Of a DNA stretch of 64,000 nt, positions 35,067-46,321 are shown one piece after another. A program made the position numbers and the translations under genes. Under the pieces are notes generated by a model that saw only the letters and a program-made list of their open reading frames with translations, had not been told where the DNA came from and searched no databases. This stretch comes from Terfezia claveryi (taxonomy: Eukaryota > Ascomycota > Pezizomycetes > Pezizales > Pezizaceae): contig WHUX01000077.1 of NCBI GenBank assembly GCA_015179025.1, forward strand, positions 186,001 through 250,000, in the 5' to 3' direction. Within the stretch, counting starts at the first letter, position 1, and every line of letters starts with the position of its first letter.

Positions 35067-35497
35067 TGTTATAACTGTCTTCCCGTTACCTTCTGGCTGT
35101 TGTTGTCTAGTGTTCTTCATTCTTATTATTGTCAGAAAGTCTATTTGGTCACTATGTATATATAGACCCCAGCTCTCATACTCTTGTTGGATCCCTATCT
35201 AATGTCTTGTATATCTAATACAGGATCTTACTTTTCACTATATAGGTATACCCTCCTTGTATACCTCTTGCTATTATCTTGCCTTACCTCTCCATGTCTT
35301 ACCTCTTCGAATAGCTCTGCAGCTCAGCTACCTCCTACCATCATATGTAGCAGCTATTTCCACATGTCTCTTATCTCTTGCTTTTATCCCTATCCCAGCC
35401 TTCTTCTATCACATATATAGCATTTTTACTTATACGATCTCCTTGCCTACTGCTTAGGTATACCCCTTGGTTACTGTACCTCTGGAGCTCCATTACA
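35067..35497 (+). repeat. Gypsy C 3' LTR
   Basis: Starts TGTTATAACTGTC and ends GCTCCATTACA. It is 431 bp like its 5' partner and shows scattered transitions against it. Followed by ATAAC, the target duplication. Confidence 0.9.
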
Positions 35498-35502
35498 ATA
35501 AC

Positions 35503-36100
35503 TTTTAAATAAGATTCTATTTAAATATGAAGTAATAATCTATTATTTATAATTATAGGTAATAATAAAGATAATAAGGTCTATAATAAAAGTTTAATAC
35601 AATTCTATTTAACTCTTAAAATAAAACTAAATATATTATTATAATATTATATTTATTATATATTTATATCATACTATAATATCTCTAAACAATATTATTC
35701 TTCTTTCATATTACTTCTTTTCTATATCTTTTACTATACTTCTATTATTATATTTATATTATATTAATTACTAAAGTTTTTATATTTGTTTTATATTTTT
35801 AATATAATTTTAAATAATATATAAGTTAATTATCTACTTACTTTTCTAGTTTTAGACTCAATAAAAATAAATTGAACTTTTATCTAATATAATATACATT
35901 ATAATCTAAGATATTTTTAATATTTGAAAATAGTAATATATATTACAAGTTAGACATTTGAAGTTATGAGGATTGTTATAGTTGCTGGAGATTTACTAAA
36001 TTTTACATATTTCAAGATAATCTCTGAAATAATCTATAACAACGTAAATACATTATAAGTAAATGTAGGAAAGGAAGCGGCTAAAGTATAAGTATGTCCT
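35503..36100. other. AT-rich decayed DNA
   Basis: Continuation of the Gypsy C target region, well above 75% A+T by eye, no coding signal and no element end seen. Confidence 0.5.
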
Positions 36101-36109
36101 CATATCCAC

Positions 36110-36172
36110 TAGTCTGGCTTGCACTAGCCCCTCCTTTTTTTTCCTGGGGCGGGGCTAGTGCAAGCCAGACTA
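36110..36172. mobile_element. 63-bp hairpin mini-element with 9-bp flanking repeat
   Basis: Perfect 21-bp inverted arms AGTCTGGCTTGCACTAGCCC(C) at 36111-36131 and 36151-36171 flank a 19-nt T/C-rich loop, with one more paired T/A outside. The nine bases CATATCCAC occur immediately on both sides (36101-36109 and 36173-36181). That looks like a target duplication, and 9 bp is the length typical of Mutator-like transposition. It lies about 220 bp upstream of the HNH gene. A related single arm (GGGGCTAGTACAATCAAGAC) is seen at about 50672. Confidence 0.65.
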
Positions 36173-36181
36173 CATATCCAC

Positions 36182-36388
36182 ATACTCAGTGAATGGGATA
36201 CAACCCTTGTGACGCAAAAAGTTTGTAATTATTTTATAAGTATTAGATTTGATACTACACCTAGCCTTAACTATATGCCTATAATCCTCCGTCATCGATA
36301 CGTACGTCGCTTCGGCTGACATGTCATAGTTCGCCATCACAGCCGAAATTATTTATATCACCAGTCTCATGGCCAGAACTTAGCACGA
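36182..36388 (+). promoter_or_regulatory. Upstream region of the HNH gene
   Basis: GC-balanced DNA between the hairpin element and the start codon. No clear TATA box near the ATG. One short upstream ATG at 36369-36371 reads only four codons. Confidence 0.3.
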
Positions 36389-37916
36389 ATGTTACCATAT
36401 TCTATCCGGATGCAGCGCCTTCACCCAAGTTACCCACCCCTTCTCCCTCGCGCGGCACTCGTCGGACCTCTGCGTCCGTACCCGATATCGTGGCGTAATG
36501 AAATCACGGACAGGTTGCAAGCCGGCCGTGGCATTCTGATCTCCCGGGCTTTCCTTGCGTTGTGTAATCTAAACCTACTCGAATATGCCCCTCTGGAGGA
36601 CAGAAACCATATTTGGAGGTCGTTGCAAAATAGTACCGACCGGCAAATCACCACACTATCACAAAGCTTTACCGTTGCTGTACGAGAATGTAAGTGTTCT
36701 GGTGAAGAGAATATATCAAATCATGTGTTTATGTGATCGTTCTATCTATTAATAATGATATATAGATCTGACTGTAATTGGACGAATACACTCAACTGTA
36801 GCTGTAAGCATTGTGGGGGCACCTACTTCACTCACTGGGGGCCGGGCATGCGACCCTACCACTCGACCCGCTACAGCAGCGCAGCGCGTATGTACTAATG
36901 CATTTCCCCGAATGATTTGACTACATTAGTCTAGGTGGGAACGGGCACGGTCGTGGCTAACGACAGATATCTTCAGGCGAGACACAGAGACAACGAATGC
37001 TGTATTCTCTCCCACACCCCGGGCCCGGATGTCGCATATATATTCCCTTTTGCGCCCTGGCAAGAACCCTGCCCACTCCGAGAGACATCGCCCGATATCT
37101 TTCAATTGCTCACTTACCTCGCTGGACCTTCCGTGGTAGAGAATCTGACAAATTACCTGCTTCAAGTCCCAACGGGGCAGGATAGGGCTGGACAAACTCA
37201 GATAAACCGCCTAGAGAATCTTCTCTGTCTTAGTCCTGGGCAACTTGTGAACTTTGGCCATGGATTGTTCGTACTAGAGCCCGTTGGTGACCCTCTGGCG
37301 GGATTGGACCCGAATGGTCAATTAAGTGAGTATGAGGTTAGTTTTTCGTGGGTGCCTCAATATCAGTCTCGATTACCTGGTAAGTCGCGCTTTCATAACA
37401 GACACAGTCCCGATTCTAATAAAAGATTATGATACAGTTCCTGCGGATGATGAAATTCAGGACGATTTTGAGAATGCTCATGGGGCTAATAGGGACGGGG
37501 CTGGGCAAGGTGGTGATCAGGGAGACGAAGAGCCAGTTGAGCTGCAAGGCGAAGGTGACTGGGACTTGACACAAGTTGTCGATCCCGGGGTGCCAATGGA
37601 TGAAGAAAGGGATCCAGTATTAATTACCAGGATGGTTCAGAGATACCCACACCTCATCCGTCGCTCTGGCGTACTCCTGCGAAGGAGAGAGGCACCAGTC
37701 ACGGTTGAAACCGGCTTTACTTTTAGTTTGACAACCCCTGACGTTGTCGACTACCCCCTTCCACATCCAGACCTCCTTAGGTTACATGCGGCTCTCATGC
37801 GAATTGCCCGTGCCGCTGGAGCAACGGCAATTGAGGAAGATGAGTTCTTTTGGTCTGATGAAGAAGATGTTGAGCAGGAGATGGATGGAAGAAGTACCGA
37901 TGAGCATTTATCTTAA
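36389..37916 (+). CDS. HNH-fold protein, four exons, catalytic residues missing
   Basis: Exons 36389-36689, 36766-36887, 36935-37379, 37438-37916. Introns of 76, 47 and 58 nt start GTAAGT, GTATGT, GTAAGT and have CTAAT-type branch points. Phases sum to 448 codons plus stop, with no in-frame stop: the one apparently intact gene here. Residues about 155-260 match the fungal HNH_2 family: a Cys-containing strand (NECCILSHTPGPDVAYIFPF) and the NLLCLSPGQL...GLFVLEPV end, usually NL(I/L)CLSPxLHxLWDxGxFAL. The first His of AHIxPF is Tyr, and the usual LH His and following Asp are Leu and Gly, so nuclease activity is unlikely. The C-terminus is acidic (EDEFFWSDEEDVEQEMDG). Probably a host gene. DNA binding without cleavage is a guess. 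Confidence 0.7.
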
Positions 37917-38440
37917 TCTCCTAAGCAGATTGCTAGAGGGAAAGGTGCCAGTTTCTAGGTGGGTTCAAGCCACCGCCTCGCAGAAGAAGCCCTCCCTAGG
38001 CTTCTTCAAATTATTATAACGCGAGCTCTGTAGATAGTCCATATTCTCACGAGACCGGCCATTACCTTTTTATCAGTTCAGTTTCTTTCATGTCTCACGA
38101 GCTCTCACAAGTTGCCTTTTATCAGCTTTTATGAGTAGAATTTCTTATAACAACTAATAAGAAATTAGTAGTAATTGTTAACTTACAAAGATATTTTAGT
38201 GCTAAACAATAGAGTTATAAAGTATTGATCTAGACAAATTATAAATCTTTTGTTATATTTATGAATAGTATCTCTAAAAGTTAAATGAAAATAAAGTAGT
38301 AGGAAACTATAAGTTAGTTGAATCTAAATCAAGAATATATATAGGGTAAAGATAATTATATAGTAAATATACTGTATAAAGAAGTAGTTAAATATCCAAA
38401 TTCCTTCTCTTCTAAATAGTTTTTTTTACTATACACCTAA
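37917..38440. other. 3' flank of the HNH gene grading into AT-rich DNA
   Basis: About 130 bp of balanced composition (likely 3' UTR) followed by AT-rich sequence with TAG/TAA-dense triplets. No gene seen. Confidence 0.4.
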
Positions 38441-38604
38441 GTTAGCGTGCGCACCGAGGCGATTCTTCCCCGTGCCACCTCGCCAGGACTCGCGCCGACG
38501 GGAGAGTTATGCCCAACGTTCCAACTCGGCGACTGGCTAGGCGATTCTCTGGAATACTCGGGCCAGTGCCGAGTAGCCGACGAGTACTGAATAGGTGAGC
38601 ACCG
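38441..38604. other. GC-rich island, unidentified
   Basis: A sharply bounded GC-rich block (GTGCGCACCGAGGCGATTC...) within AT-rich flanks. AGGCGATTCT occurs twice (about 38457 and 38540). The short minus-strand ORF across it has no recognisable homologue. It may be an unmutated scrap of a late insertion. Confidence 0.35.
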
Positions 38605-38745
38605 CCCATATACATATGAAATTCATGTATTCGCGGCCTATATATGTACATGAAATTCGTGCATTCGCGGCTTATAAATATACATGGAACATATACATTC
38701 GCCGCTAGTATATATCGAATCCATGTATACGCAACCAAAAAGGGG
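38605..38745. repeat. About 37-bp tandem repeat
   Basis: Four drifting copies of a unit containing TATACATGAAATTCRTG and CATTCGCGGC(C/T)TATA. They resemble in style the 2365-2720 minisatellite. Confidence 0.6.
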
Positions 38746-39475
38746 GATGTTAACGCACGAGCAGGGCTGTCGCGTTCCTATGTTATTCTGGATACTTTAA
38801 TGTTAGTTGGCAACTCCTATTTATTTCCGTATATACAAGATTACTTTATTTTATGTTCTGGTAACCAGACTCTATAGTGCCGGCAGTTTAGAGAGTACTA
38901 TTTTAAGGGGGTATACCACTAACATATCAACAACACCACTATAACAGATCTCGAATATTTTTAACATAAGATCAAGAGTATTGGGTAGGGAGAATAATAA
39001 TTACATTTTAAAAAAAATTCAAGAAAAAACTGAGTTAGTTAATAGGTAAAAAGGAAGGACTATTTTGTATATAGAGCCAATAAATTACTTATACTAAGAG
39101 ATGCAAAGAAAGAGTAAAATTAAAAATATAGGAAAGATTTGTAATTAAACTAGTCCTAATTCAGTACATGAGGTCTATAGTGGCTTTTGTATATACAGTC
39201 TTAAAACTCTATAGTACGATATTAATAACTATCATAATATAGTTATATTATTTATTAATACTTTTAATAAAATCGTTATATAGTTATCTCTAGTATAGCC
39301 TCAAGTCTATGAGATATAGTATCCTATAACTCTTAAAAACAATGTTTGTAATTATTATAAGTATAGCTTTTTAATACTCTTCAAAAGAATGCAATAAAGT
39401 TTAGCTTATAGTAAAATTTAGGATAAAAAATTACTTAATACCTCTTAGCTTTAATAACTTCTTATTAGTAATTAT
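38746..39475. other. AT-rich decayed DNA
   Basis: No coding signal. It ends in AT (39474-39475), directly next to the Plavaka C terminus. Confidence 0.45.
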
Positions 39476-42400
39476 CAGCAACAAAAAAGTAGCATTTGGA
39501 CATATAAACCAGTATCCAGATATAAGAACTCTAGTGAGTGCATCCTGTGCATCCTATACATCTAGACGTCTAGCTGTATTGCAATACAATCAAGATGCCT
39601 ATAGTATATCTACTGCCTTGCAATTCAATTTGAATGCCAGCATCACTCCTACTACCTAGTAATATAATCCGAACACCAGTAGTGCACCCACTGCCTCACA
39701 TAACAAACTTGACACCACTTGTGATTTCAGTACTATATAGTATAAATTACTTGCATGCAATTTAATGAGTGTATTAACTCTGTAACTTCCTAGATATTCA
39801 TATATGTACATCCTTAAACTCTTGGACTATAGAATACTCTATATATATTCTATTCAAATTTTTTTATTAATCTGCTAGCTGTATGTTCATTTATTATTCT
39901 ATCAGCTTTATGTAATCTAGTAACTATTATAAATTTTATTCCATATATGTAGATCAATATGGATGTTAATAATATAAAGCTTTCCATTATAAATCGGAAC
40001 TAAGTGAGCCATACCCTCTATTTCTATAATTCTTATCACATAATTTCTCGATAGCAATCTGATGCACACTATACTCTCTGAGCCATCGGACATTAAAGAT
40101 CCTACTATTGTTATTAGTAAAATATGAGCAAGGCAGTATGTATCTTTGGCTGCTATGTCTTACAGTTTGAATAAAGCATTTAGTTTGGTAGGAACTGTGC
40201 CATCAAGTCTACTAGGGACCTTCTCCTATACTGACTTGTAATGTCAGACAAACACCCAATTATACTTTTCATCTTGGTTGTAGAATAACTTACCTCCAGT
40301 GTATCATATATGGTATAGCATATGTCTATCACTATTGAATGTTAGAACTGCAACTTGGAGAGTATAAAATACCTCCAATAGGGTATCCTGTAGATGTGTG
40401 ACATCAGTTTCAGGGTTGGAAGACTAGGCATAATGATTGTATACAAGACTAGTCATTTTTAGTACTCTAATATCCAGTAGCTAGTAGAGTTTCTCTAATA
40501 TTTCCAGATTATATATATCTATTATAGTTAACAGTCTTTGCAACTTATGTCTAGTTAGCTTAGGAGCTGCATCACTAGAGAAATATTAACCCTTTTATGT
40601 CAGATGAATAATACTCCTTATTTTGTCAGGCATATAGAGAAGCTCAAAGATCTATTATTCAAGATTTTTTTCCCATATAGTAAAATGGTATACCTGTATA
40701 TAAGACTGAAGGATTTATGGCAATGTATTGATATAGTTACTAGGATTGTTCTATATATTACTAGGTAATTCCTTATCACCAGGAAATGCATCAGCCCCTA
40801 CGCGAACCCTATCAGTTCATTCTTAGTGGTATAGCAGACTACAAAATGAACGGAACTATTGCCAGCAAAATATATATGCCTTATAAAGATATAGAGATTC
40901 ATTGACATATGGTAGGAATACGAAATGGATAGGTTTAGATAGGTTAATAGATCGATTTTGGAGTAGTATTTAATATTCTGAGGCAAAATAGGGACAAGCA
41001 ACTGACCTACAGTACAGAGCAAGTTTTGGGAACATATATATATTAGGGTTTAAATAGTATAATCTAGGGTGTATAAATGTAGTTTAAGTTGCTTAAAAGT
41101 AATAAAGCAATTAGTCTAACTTTGGAAGGTGAGAGGGAGTTGGTGTACTTTTCTGAGATCTATTAATATAAAAACTTGAAGCAGCTTAAGCTATACTAAA
41201 CTCAGCTGGGCTAATTAGGCCTTACAGATTCAAACCTAACTCTGTATTGGTCTACCTGAGTTTGTTTGGCCCACTTGAGTATGCTGGTCTAAATCTGAAG
41301 CTGCTTGAACCCATTTGTATAAATTATATATATGCTAGGTATTCTTAACCTTGTCTGACAAATTGTAGGCTAAACTAGGTATACTATAGCAATATTAAAC
41401 TTCAATAAGCTAATATATATTTGCTTGAAGCTACTTGAGATATCCCGAACTAGTATAAACTATTGTAGATTACTATTAGGTTACCTCTAGTCAGTTGAGC
41501 TCACCAGAGTATACTAATATATATCTAAACTACTCTAATCTCACTAGTATTTATTTTTGGCCCTCATATAGTAACTTAGGGTTGGCTTCAGCTAGCAGGT
41601 CTAGTTTGATTTAGTATACTTGAGAAGGAGTACCTCTAGAAGCAAGCTCAAACTTTAATTAGTATAAGTCACACAAGTTAGCTTAGGCTGTCTTTACCTA
41701 GTATATATGCCTGCAACTATCTTAATGTACTAAAGATTATTTTCTTTACTACTCAATACAATTATGGACCCTCAAATAAGTTGTTCAAATGCAGGTAGAT
41801 TCAGGTAAGTCTAAGTTAGCTTATGCAAGCCTAAATTAATATACATGGAGCTATATAGGGCTATATAGGGCTAGGCTAGTAAAGAGAAGCTCAAGTAAAG
41901 ATCTATTGGCCTCACATAGTTTAGAGGTAGTACCTATTATATTATAGAAGTTCAATATTGTTTTGGTATACCTAGTCTAATACACAATTTGTTAGTTAAG
42001 GTCAGGAATACCTAGCATCTATATAATTTATATAGATGAGTTCAAGCAGCTTTAGATTTAGTCCAGTAGACTCAGGTAGACCAAGATGGACTTGGGCTCA
42101 TATAGGCAAGGCCTAATTAGCCTAGCTGAGTTCAGTATGGCTCAGACTACTTCAGGTTTTTATATAAACAGATCTTGGAAAAGTGCAACAACTCCCTTTC
42201 ACCTTTCAAAGTTAGACTAATTGCTTTATAAATTTTAAACAACTTAAACCACATCTATATACCCTAGATTATGCCATTCAAACCCCAATATATATATATT
42301 CCTAAGACATGCTTAGTACTATAGGTTAGTTGCTTGTCCCTATTTTGTCTCAAAATATTGGATACTACCTAAAAATCAATCTATTAATATATACAAACCT

Positions 42401-42885
42401 GTCCATTTTACATTCTCACCATATGTCAATTAATCTCAATATCTTTATGAGGTATATATGTTTTACTAGCAATAGTTCCATTTATTTTTCAGTCCATTAT
42501 ACTACTAAGAATAGACCAACAGGGTTCACATGGGGGCTGATGCATATCCTGATGATGATATATTACCTAGTGATGAATGGTATATATCTTTAAGAAGCTT
42601 ATATGAAGCTTCACAGATCTCTATTGAATATTGCAGAAGAGATCTATATTTGGCTATTTCTTTAATGAAATATGATATTAAATACATCTTTAGAAAGTTA
42701 TAGTATACACTACTAGTAAGGGTCTCATTTACCAATTCCTTAGTCTCTAGTTTTAACTCATGCTAGAGCTTGCATTATTTAGAGGGTGTAGGGAGACATA
42801 ATTTGTCCGATACTAGTAGGTGGTAATGTTCTGCATTGAGGTCATTTGATGCTACCTTTGCTATAGCCTTAGTAGACTTTGTTGC
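39476..42885 (-). mobile_element. Plavaka C, decayed and truncated, minus orientation
   Basis: Its right terminus CAGCAACAAAAAAGTAGCAT begins at 39476. The subterminal repeats and the transposase 3' half of Plavaka A follow in inverted order: 39540-39720 mirrors 34636-34870, 39930-40750 mirrors the end of the transposase, and 42581-42885 mirrors about 33320-33650, including a remnant reading VNETLTSSVYYNFLKM. Heavy A/T shift. The transposase is interrupted by FB2 (40751-42580). The rest is cut off where the Gypsy F LTR begins at 42886. Confidence 0.8.
40751..42580. mobile_element. FB2: second long-TIR foldback element
   Basis: Inverted arms of roughly 650 bp (about 40751-41405 and 41930-42580) enclose a centre of about 520 bp. 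The right end reads, as reverse complement, CCATTCATCACTAGGTAATA. The left end is CTATATATTACTAGGTAAT, the same after C-to-T changes. Deleting the block rejoins the Plavaka C transposase near the codons for HRSNHINAL. Length and arm size match FB1, and both begin CCATT, but the arm sequences differ. No transposase encoded. Confidence 0.75.
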
Positions 42886-43515
42886 TGTCATAAACGTGTA
42901 CTCAGTTGTCCTTGCCATCATCTGCGATGCAGGTGATGGGTTATTACCATTATTATCTTTGTCATCACCTGTGATTGCAAGTGATGGGTTATTGTTATCT
43001 TTACCTTGCTTGGCTTCTAAGATAGGGATCTTGGGAAGCTTACTTCCCCGATTGCCTTGACTGAGTTATATATATATAGAGCCTGTCCCTCGTACTGTCA
43101 TTGGATCCCAATCCAACATCTTGTATACCCAATATAGGACCTTGCTTCTCCCAGCGCTTATGCACCTCCCTTGTGCACATCCTTGTCTCATACAAAATAA
43201 CTCTACCCCACAGCTGCCTCTCTTTGACACATGCGGCAACCACTTCCATATGTCTCTTGTCCTTACCTCTTGCCTTTTGAACATTTTGCCCCCCCTGACA
43301 TTGTCTATGATATTCGTGACAGGTGTCTATAATAAGCTTAGTTTTCTTAATCACATACATAGCATTCCTATGTGAGTGTTACCCTAGCCCTGGCCTTGCC
43401 TTGCTCCTATTCTTTCCCTAGATCAAACATGTAGCGCTCCTACCTGTGCGATTCCCCCTTGCCACTGCCCTGGCATACCTCTTAGTTGCCTTCTCCCCCA
43501 GAGCCCTCGTTACAC
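42886..43515 (+). repeat. Gypsy F 5' LTR (Gypsy A family)
   Basis: Starts TGTCATAAACGTG (Gypsy A: TGTCACAACCGTG) and ends GCCCTCGTTACA. It has the same palindromic CATCACCTG...CAGGTGATG units in U3, TATA box near 43067-43076 and downstream CT-rich region, but is shorter (630 bp) through fewer tandem units. It inserted into Plavaka C; the left flank is GTTGC. Confidence 0.85.
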
Positions 43516-43616
43516 TATATTGGATCCTTAAGACCAACTGGTACACAGTCATGTTAGGAGTAGCTCTCACACCACCTGCCATCAGGTTCTAGACCAGGAG
43601 AAGCTCCCTTATACAT
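43516..43616 (+). other. Gypsy F leader and start of gag
   Basis: Aligns with Gypsy A 6011-6115: primer site CTATATTGGATCC, then the region of the gag ATG, here ATGTTAGGAGTAGCTCTCAC. It is cut at 43616 by Plavaka B. The gag continuation was not found on the other side of Plavaka B. Confidence 0.75.
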
Positions 43617-43699
43617 CAGCAAAAAAAAAATTTGCATCAGGTGCTTCGGAAGCACCTGAAGCTCTATTGTAAAACTCGAGATTCTGAAGCCAACTATTG

Positions 43700-44330
43700 C
43701 CACTCACTCTGTCCTGATGGAAATGATTTCATTTCTTGCTTCCAGACTCTTTTCAACTACCGAACCTTCCCCGACGCTATATGGTTGCCATCCCTTTCCA
43801 CATGTCCCCTGCATATTTCCTCGTACTGATTGTGCCTCTTTAATTTTTTTCTCTTCCCTCCCATCCTTTCTATATCACTCCATCTCTTTATTCCCTTTCA
43901 TTCTCTTCCGTGTATCTACCATACTCTCACTTTACTTAACCTCTCCTACTCTCCTACCCGACAATCTCCATCTGCTTCATCCTTTCTTCTCCACTATCTC
44001 TACCTCCACCCCCTCTCGTTTTCCCCCTTTGCTAATACTGCGTTATATTGCCCTGTGTTTCTAAATCTTTGTTATTATGTTTACATTCTTCTACTCATTC
44101 AACTTTGTCACCTCTTTCATAACGCGTACATATTCCTAACTGCTTCTTTACATCCAGTGATGGTCATCACACGTCTTGTATATCATGCGTCTTATATCAT
44201 TGTCACATCATATCACCCTTTCGATATGCAACCTTCTAGTATCTTGTTTCATGAACTGGTTTCTATTGTTTACCCCCGATTCCTTGCTATCCTATAAACT
44301 CTACATATCCTACCCTCCACAAAATCGTAT
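43700..44330. other. Pyrimidine-rich non-coding part of Plavaka B
   Basis: C/T-rich on the plus strand (TCTCTTCCCTCCCATCCTTT and similar), giving long but implausible Phe/Leu/Ser-rich ORFs. It lies between the left terminus and the end of the DUF6532-like gene. Confidence 0.5.
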
Positions 44331-44580
44331 ACAATAATGAGATCACCTTACAAAATTCAGAAATCTGACTCAGTCCATCCAACCTAATATATATACCGAC
44401 ACCCTTACATGATTATAAAATATGAAAACCGATAACACATATTGCCCAGCAAAGAACTAAATATATGAAAAACCACACAAAAAACAGAATAACTGGCACA
44501 AAGAATAAGATGATCCAAATACATGTCCCCTCACTGCTTACTAGACAACAAAATTGAAACCAGCCTGCGTTCCTACCTGC

Positions 44581-45992
44581 TTAGTCCTCTTCAACATCTG
44601 CTTCATCCTCATTATCACCACCCTCTTCATCACTGTCCTTATAGTAGTCCGATCAGGATCCACATGTATATGACAAGATCTGGCTGCAAAGGTTTGTCAA
44701 CTCAACCAATGAATCTCGCAACTGGCCTTTCTGATACTGTCGCTTACTCTCTGGCACATTCAACCTATTATATGAGTGGTATAGCTCCTCCTCTAGTTCT
44801 GCCTCATATCTTCCTTAATCTTCGGGTTGTGGGTATCTGTTGGCTCAATCTCAACAATCCTCACGTGGGCTGCAATCCGATATGAGAGATCTGCTTTGAC
44901 GTTGCTTACATCAGTTCCTGCACCCGCAGTCCATGACTCGCCCATGTCTTCGATATCCTTTCATACGTTACTACTGACATTAGCTTTTTCCCGACGACTT
45001 AGGTCTTTTAGCATGCTAACTTATACCAGGCAGTTTTGTACTTGAACTCTTGCATACTGTCTGCATATTCGCCAGTCCTACAAGCCTTTAAGCAATGCCT
45101 TATTGCTGTAGCGACCAAGCAAATGAAGACACCATTGATTTTTTCCAAAAAATCGGGCTTCCATTACCCTTTCTCTTCCTACCTTCGAAATATTTCTAAT
45201 ATATAATAGCTACAATTTCCTCGGCTCGAAATCACCCTGATGCAACTATAACACCTCCTTAATGTCGGATTGCTGGCTGCGAGGGTATACTTACCTTCCG
45301 TTTTGCCCGCCTGCAAATGAATCGATCCCCGTCCAGTATATATTCAACCTTCTCTTTCATGGCATCCTTTGATAAGTAGTTAATACCATAGATCTTCGTA
45401 ATGTGGGAATGACATTCGGCTACTAGATGAGCTCTAGTCCTTGTATGTATACTTTTGAGCTATGCCACATTAGCAATCCGATGCATTTATATGGAAGCTA
45501 CTCACATGCATAGATATCAACTGCCGACACCCTCTCCAGATATCGACATTTAGTTTGTGCTCATGCCCATGCATTCTGTATCAACAATAGGATCTCCCCT
45601 GGTGTTAACAGAGGCTTCTTGTATAGTGTGTAGTATTCAACGATCTTCTGTGCAGTATTCGTTATTCTTTGATGTATACCTGGAATACCAGCAAATGACC
45701 TGGTCTTTTTGCCTATACCTAGTACCAAAACACTAGTCGGTATGCTGGTTTCATTTTCTTTGTCAGATTCGCTATTACTCCTGTCACTCTATGTTCCATA
45801 TTAGTCAGTTGGCACATGCTTATATAAAATTTTAATGCTATATACCTCCTCATCCAAATCATCAATCCTATTATCGAAGCTAATTTTATTCCTTAATTGC
45901 ACTGATGCTGGAACTGACCATTTTGTAGTCGCAGGTAGTACTATAGCTTGGGAAGTAGCACGTTTCCGACCTCTCAGGTCTGCCTGTTGCAT
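44581..45992 (-). pseudogene. DUF6532-like gene of Plavaka B
   Basis: Minus strand, ending TAA 44581-44583 after an acidic tail (DSDEEGGDNEDEADVEED). Upstream blocks align with the Plavaka A gene: RSFAGIPGIHQRI...NTAQKIVEYYTLYKKP, AECHSHITKIYG, DGDRFICRRAKRK, AEEIVAIIY and ICLVATAIRHCLKACRTG. Probable introns sit at the same places (donors GTGAGT near 45505 and GTAAGT near 45295). Stops and frame changes show it is dead. A further coding-like stretch at 46395-46830 (KSVETRKLQLAKQIERQ, coiled-coil-like) probably belongs to its 5' exons, now separated by a small insertion at 46091-46321. Confidence 0.65.
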
Positions 45993-46090
45993 TGGATGGT
46001 TGGAGGACTTGCATGTTATTAGAAAATAATAAGAGGTTGTGAGGGATCTTATCCAACGTGAGGCTTCTCCTTGCTTTTATTCCCAGCCAT

Positions 46091-46321
46091 CAGCAAGAAA
46101 AAAGTGGCATCGGGATGCCAGGTGGTGTCTCCAGGAGACAGGGTTGTCTTCTGTGTCTTTTGTATCTTTTATGTCTCCTAGGTGTCTCCCATGTATCTCC
46201 CAGTGTCTCCCAGTGTCTCCTGGAGACACTGGGAGACATTCTGCCAATCGGGGAGACACACCTTGTCTCCAGTGGTATTACTGTCTCTAGAGACACTGGA
46301 GACAAACTATTTTTTTTCCTG
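46091..46321. mobile_element. 231-bp MITE with Plavaka A-type terminus
   Basis: Left end CAGCAAGAAAAAAGTGGCAT differs from the right terminus of Plavaka A at one base in 20. The right end (reverse complement CAGGAAAAAAAATAGTTTGT) pairs with it partly. AT borders both sides, within a flanking AGCCAT/ATGGCT palindrome. The inside is built from GTCTCC repeats and palindromes such as GTGTCTCCTGGAGACAC. It codes for nothing. It sits in the 5' part of the Plavaka B DUF6532-like gene. Confidence 0.7.

Larger units (their letters stand above)
20741..35497 (+). mobile_element. Gypsy C, full-length but decayed, carrying nested Plavaka A
   Basis: LTRs at 20741-21171 and 35067-35497 are each 431 bp, and the pair is flanked by the 5-bp duplication ATAAC (20736-20740, 35498-35502). 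That match proves the two LTRs belong to one insertion, although 13.9 kb now separates them. The internal part is homologous to Gypsy A throughout but with A/T-shifted codons and dozens of stops. Plavaka A (26336-34933) sits between the chromodomain and the 3' LTR. Without it the element is about 6.16 kb. Confidence 0.9.

Noticed and set aside
43700..44300. 155-aa and 115-aa Phe/Leu-rich ORFs as membrane proteins
   Set aside because: They overlap in two frames of a pyrimidine-rich stretch, which alone explains the hydrophobic composition.
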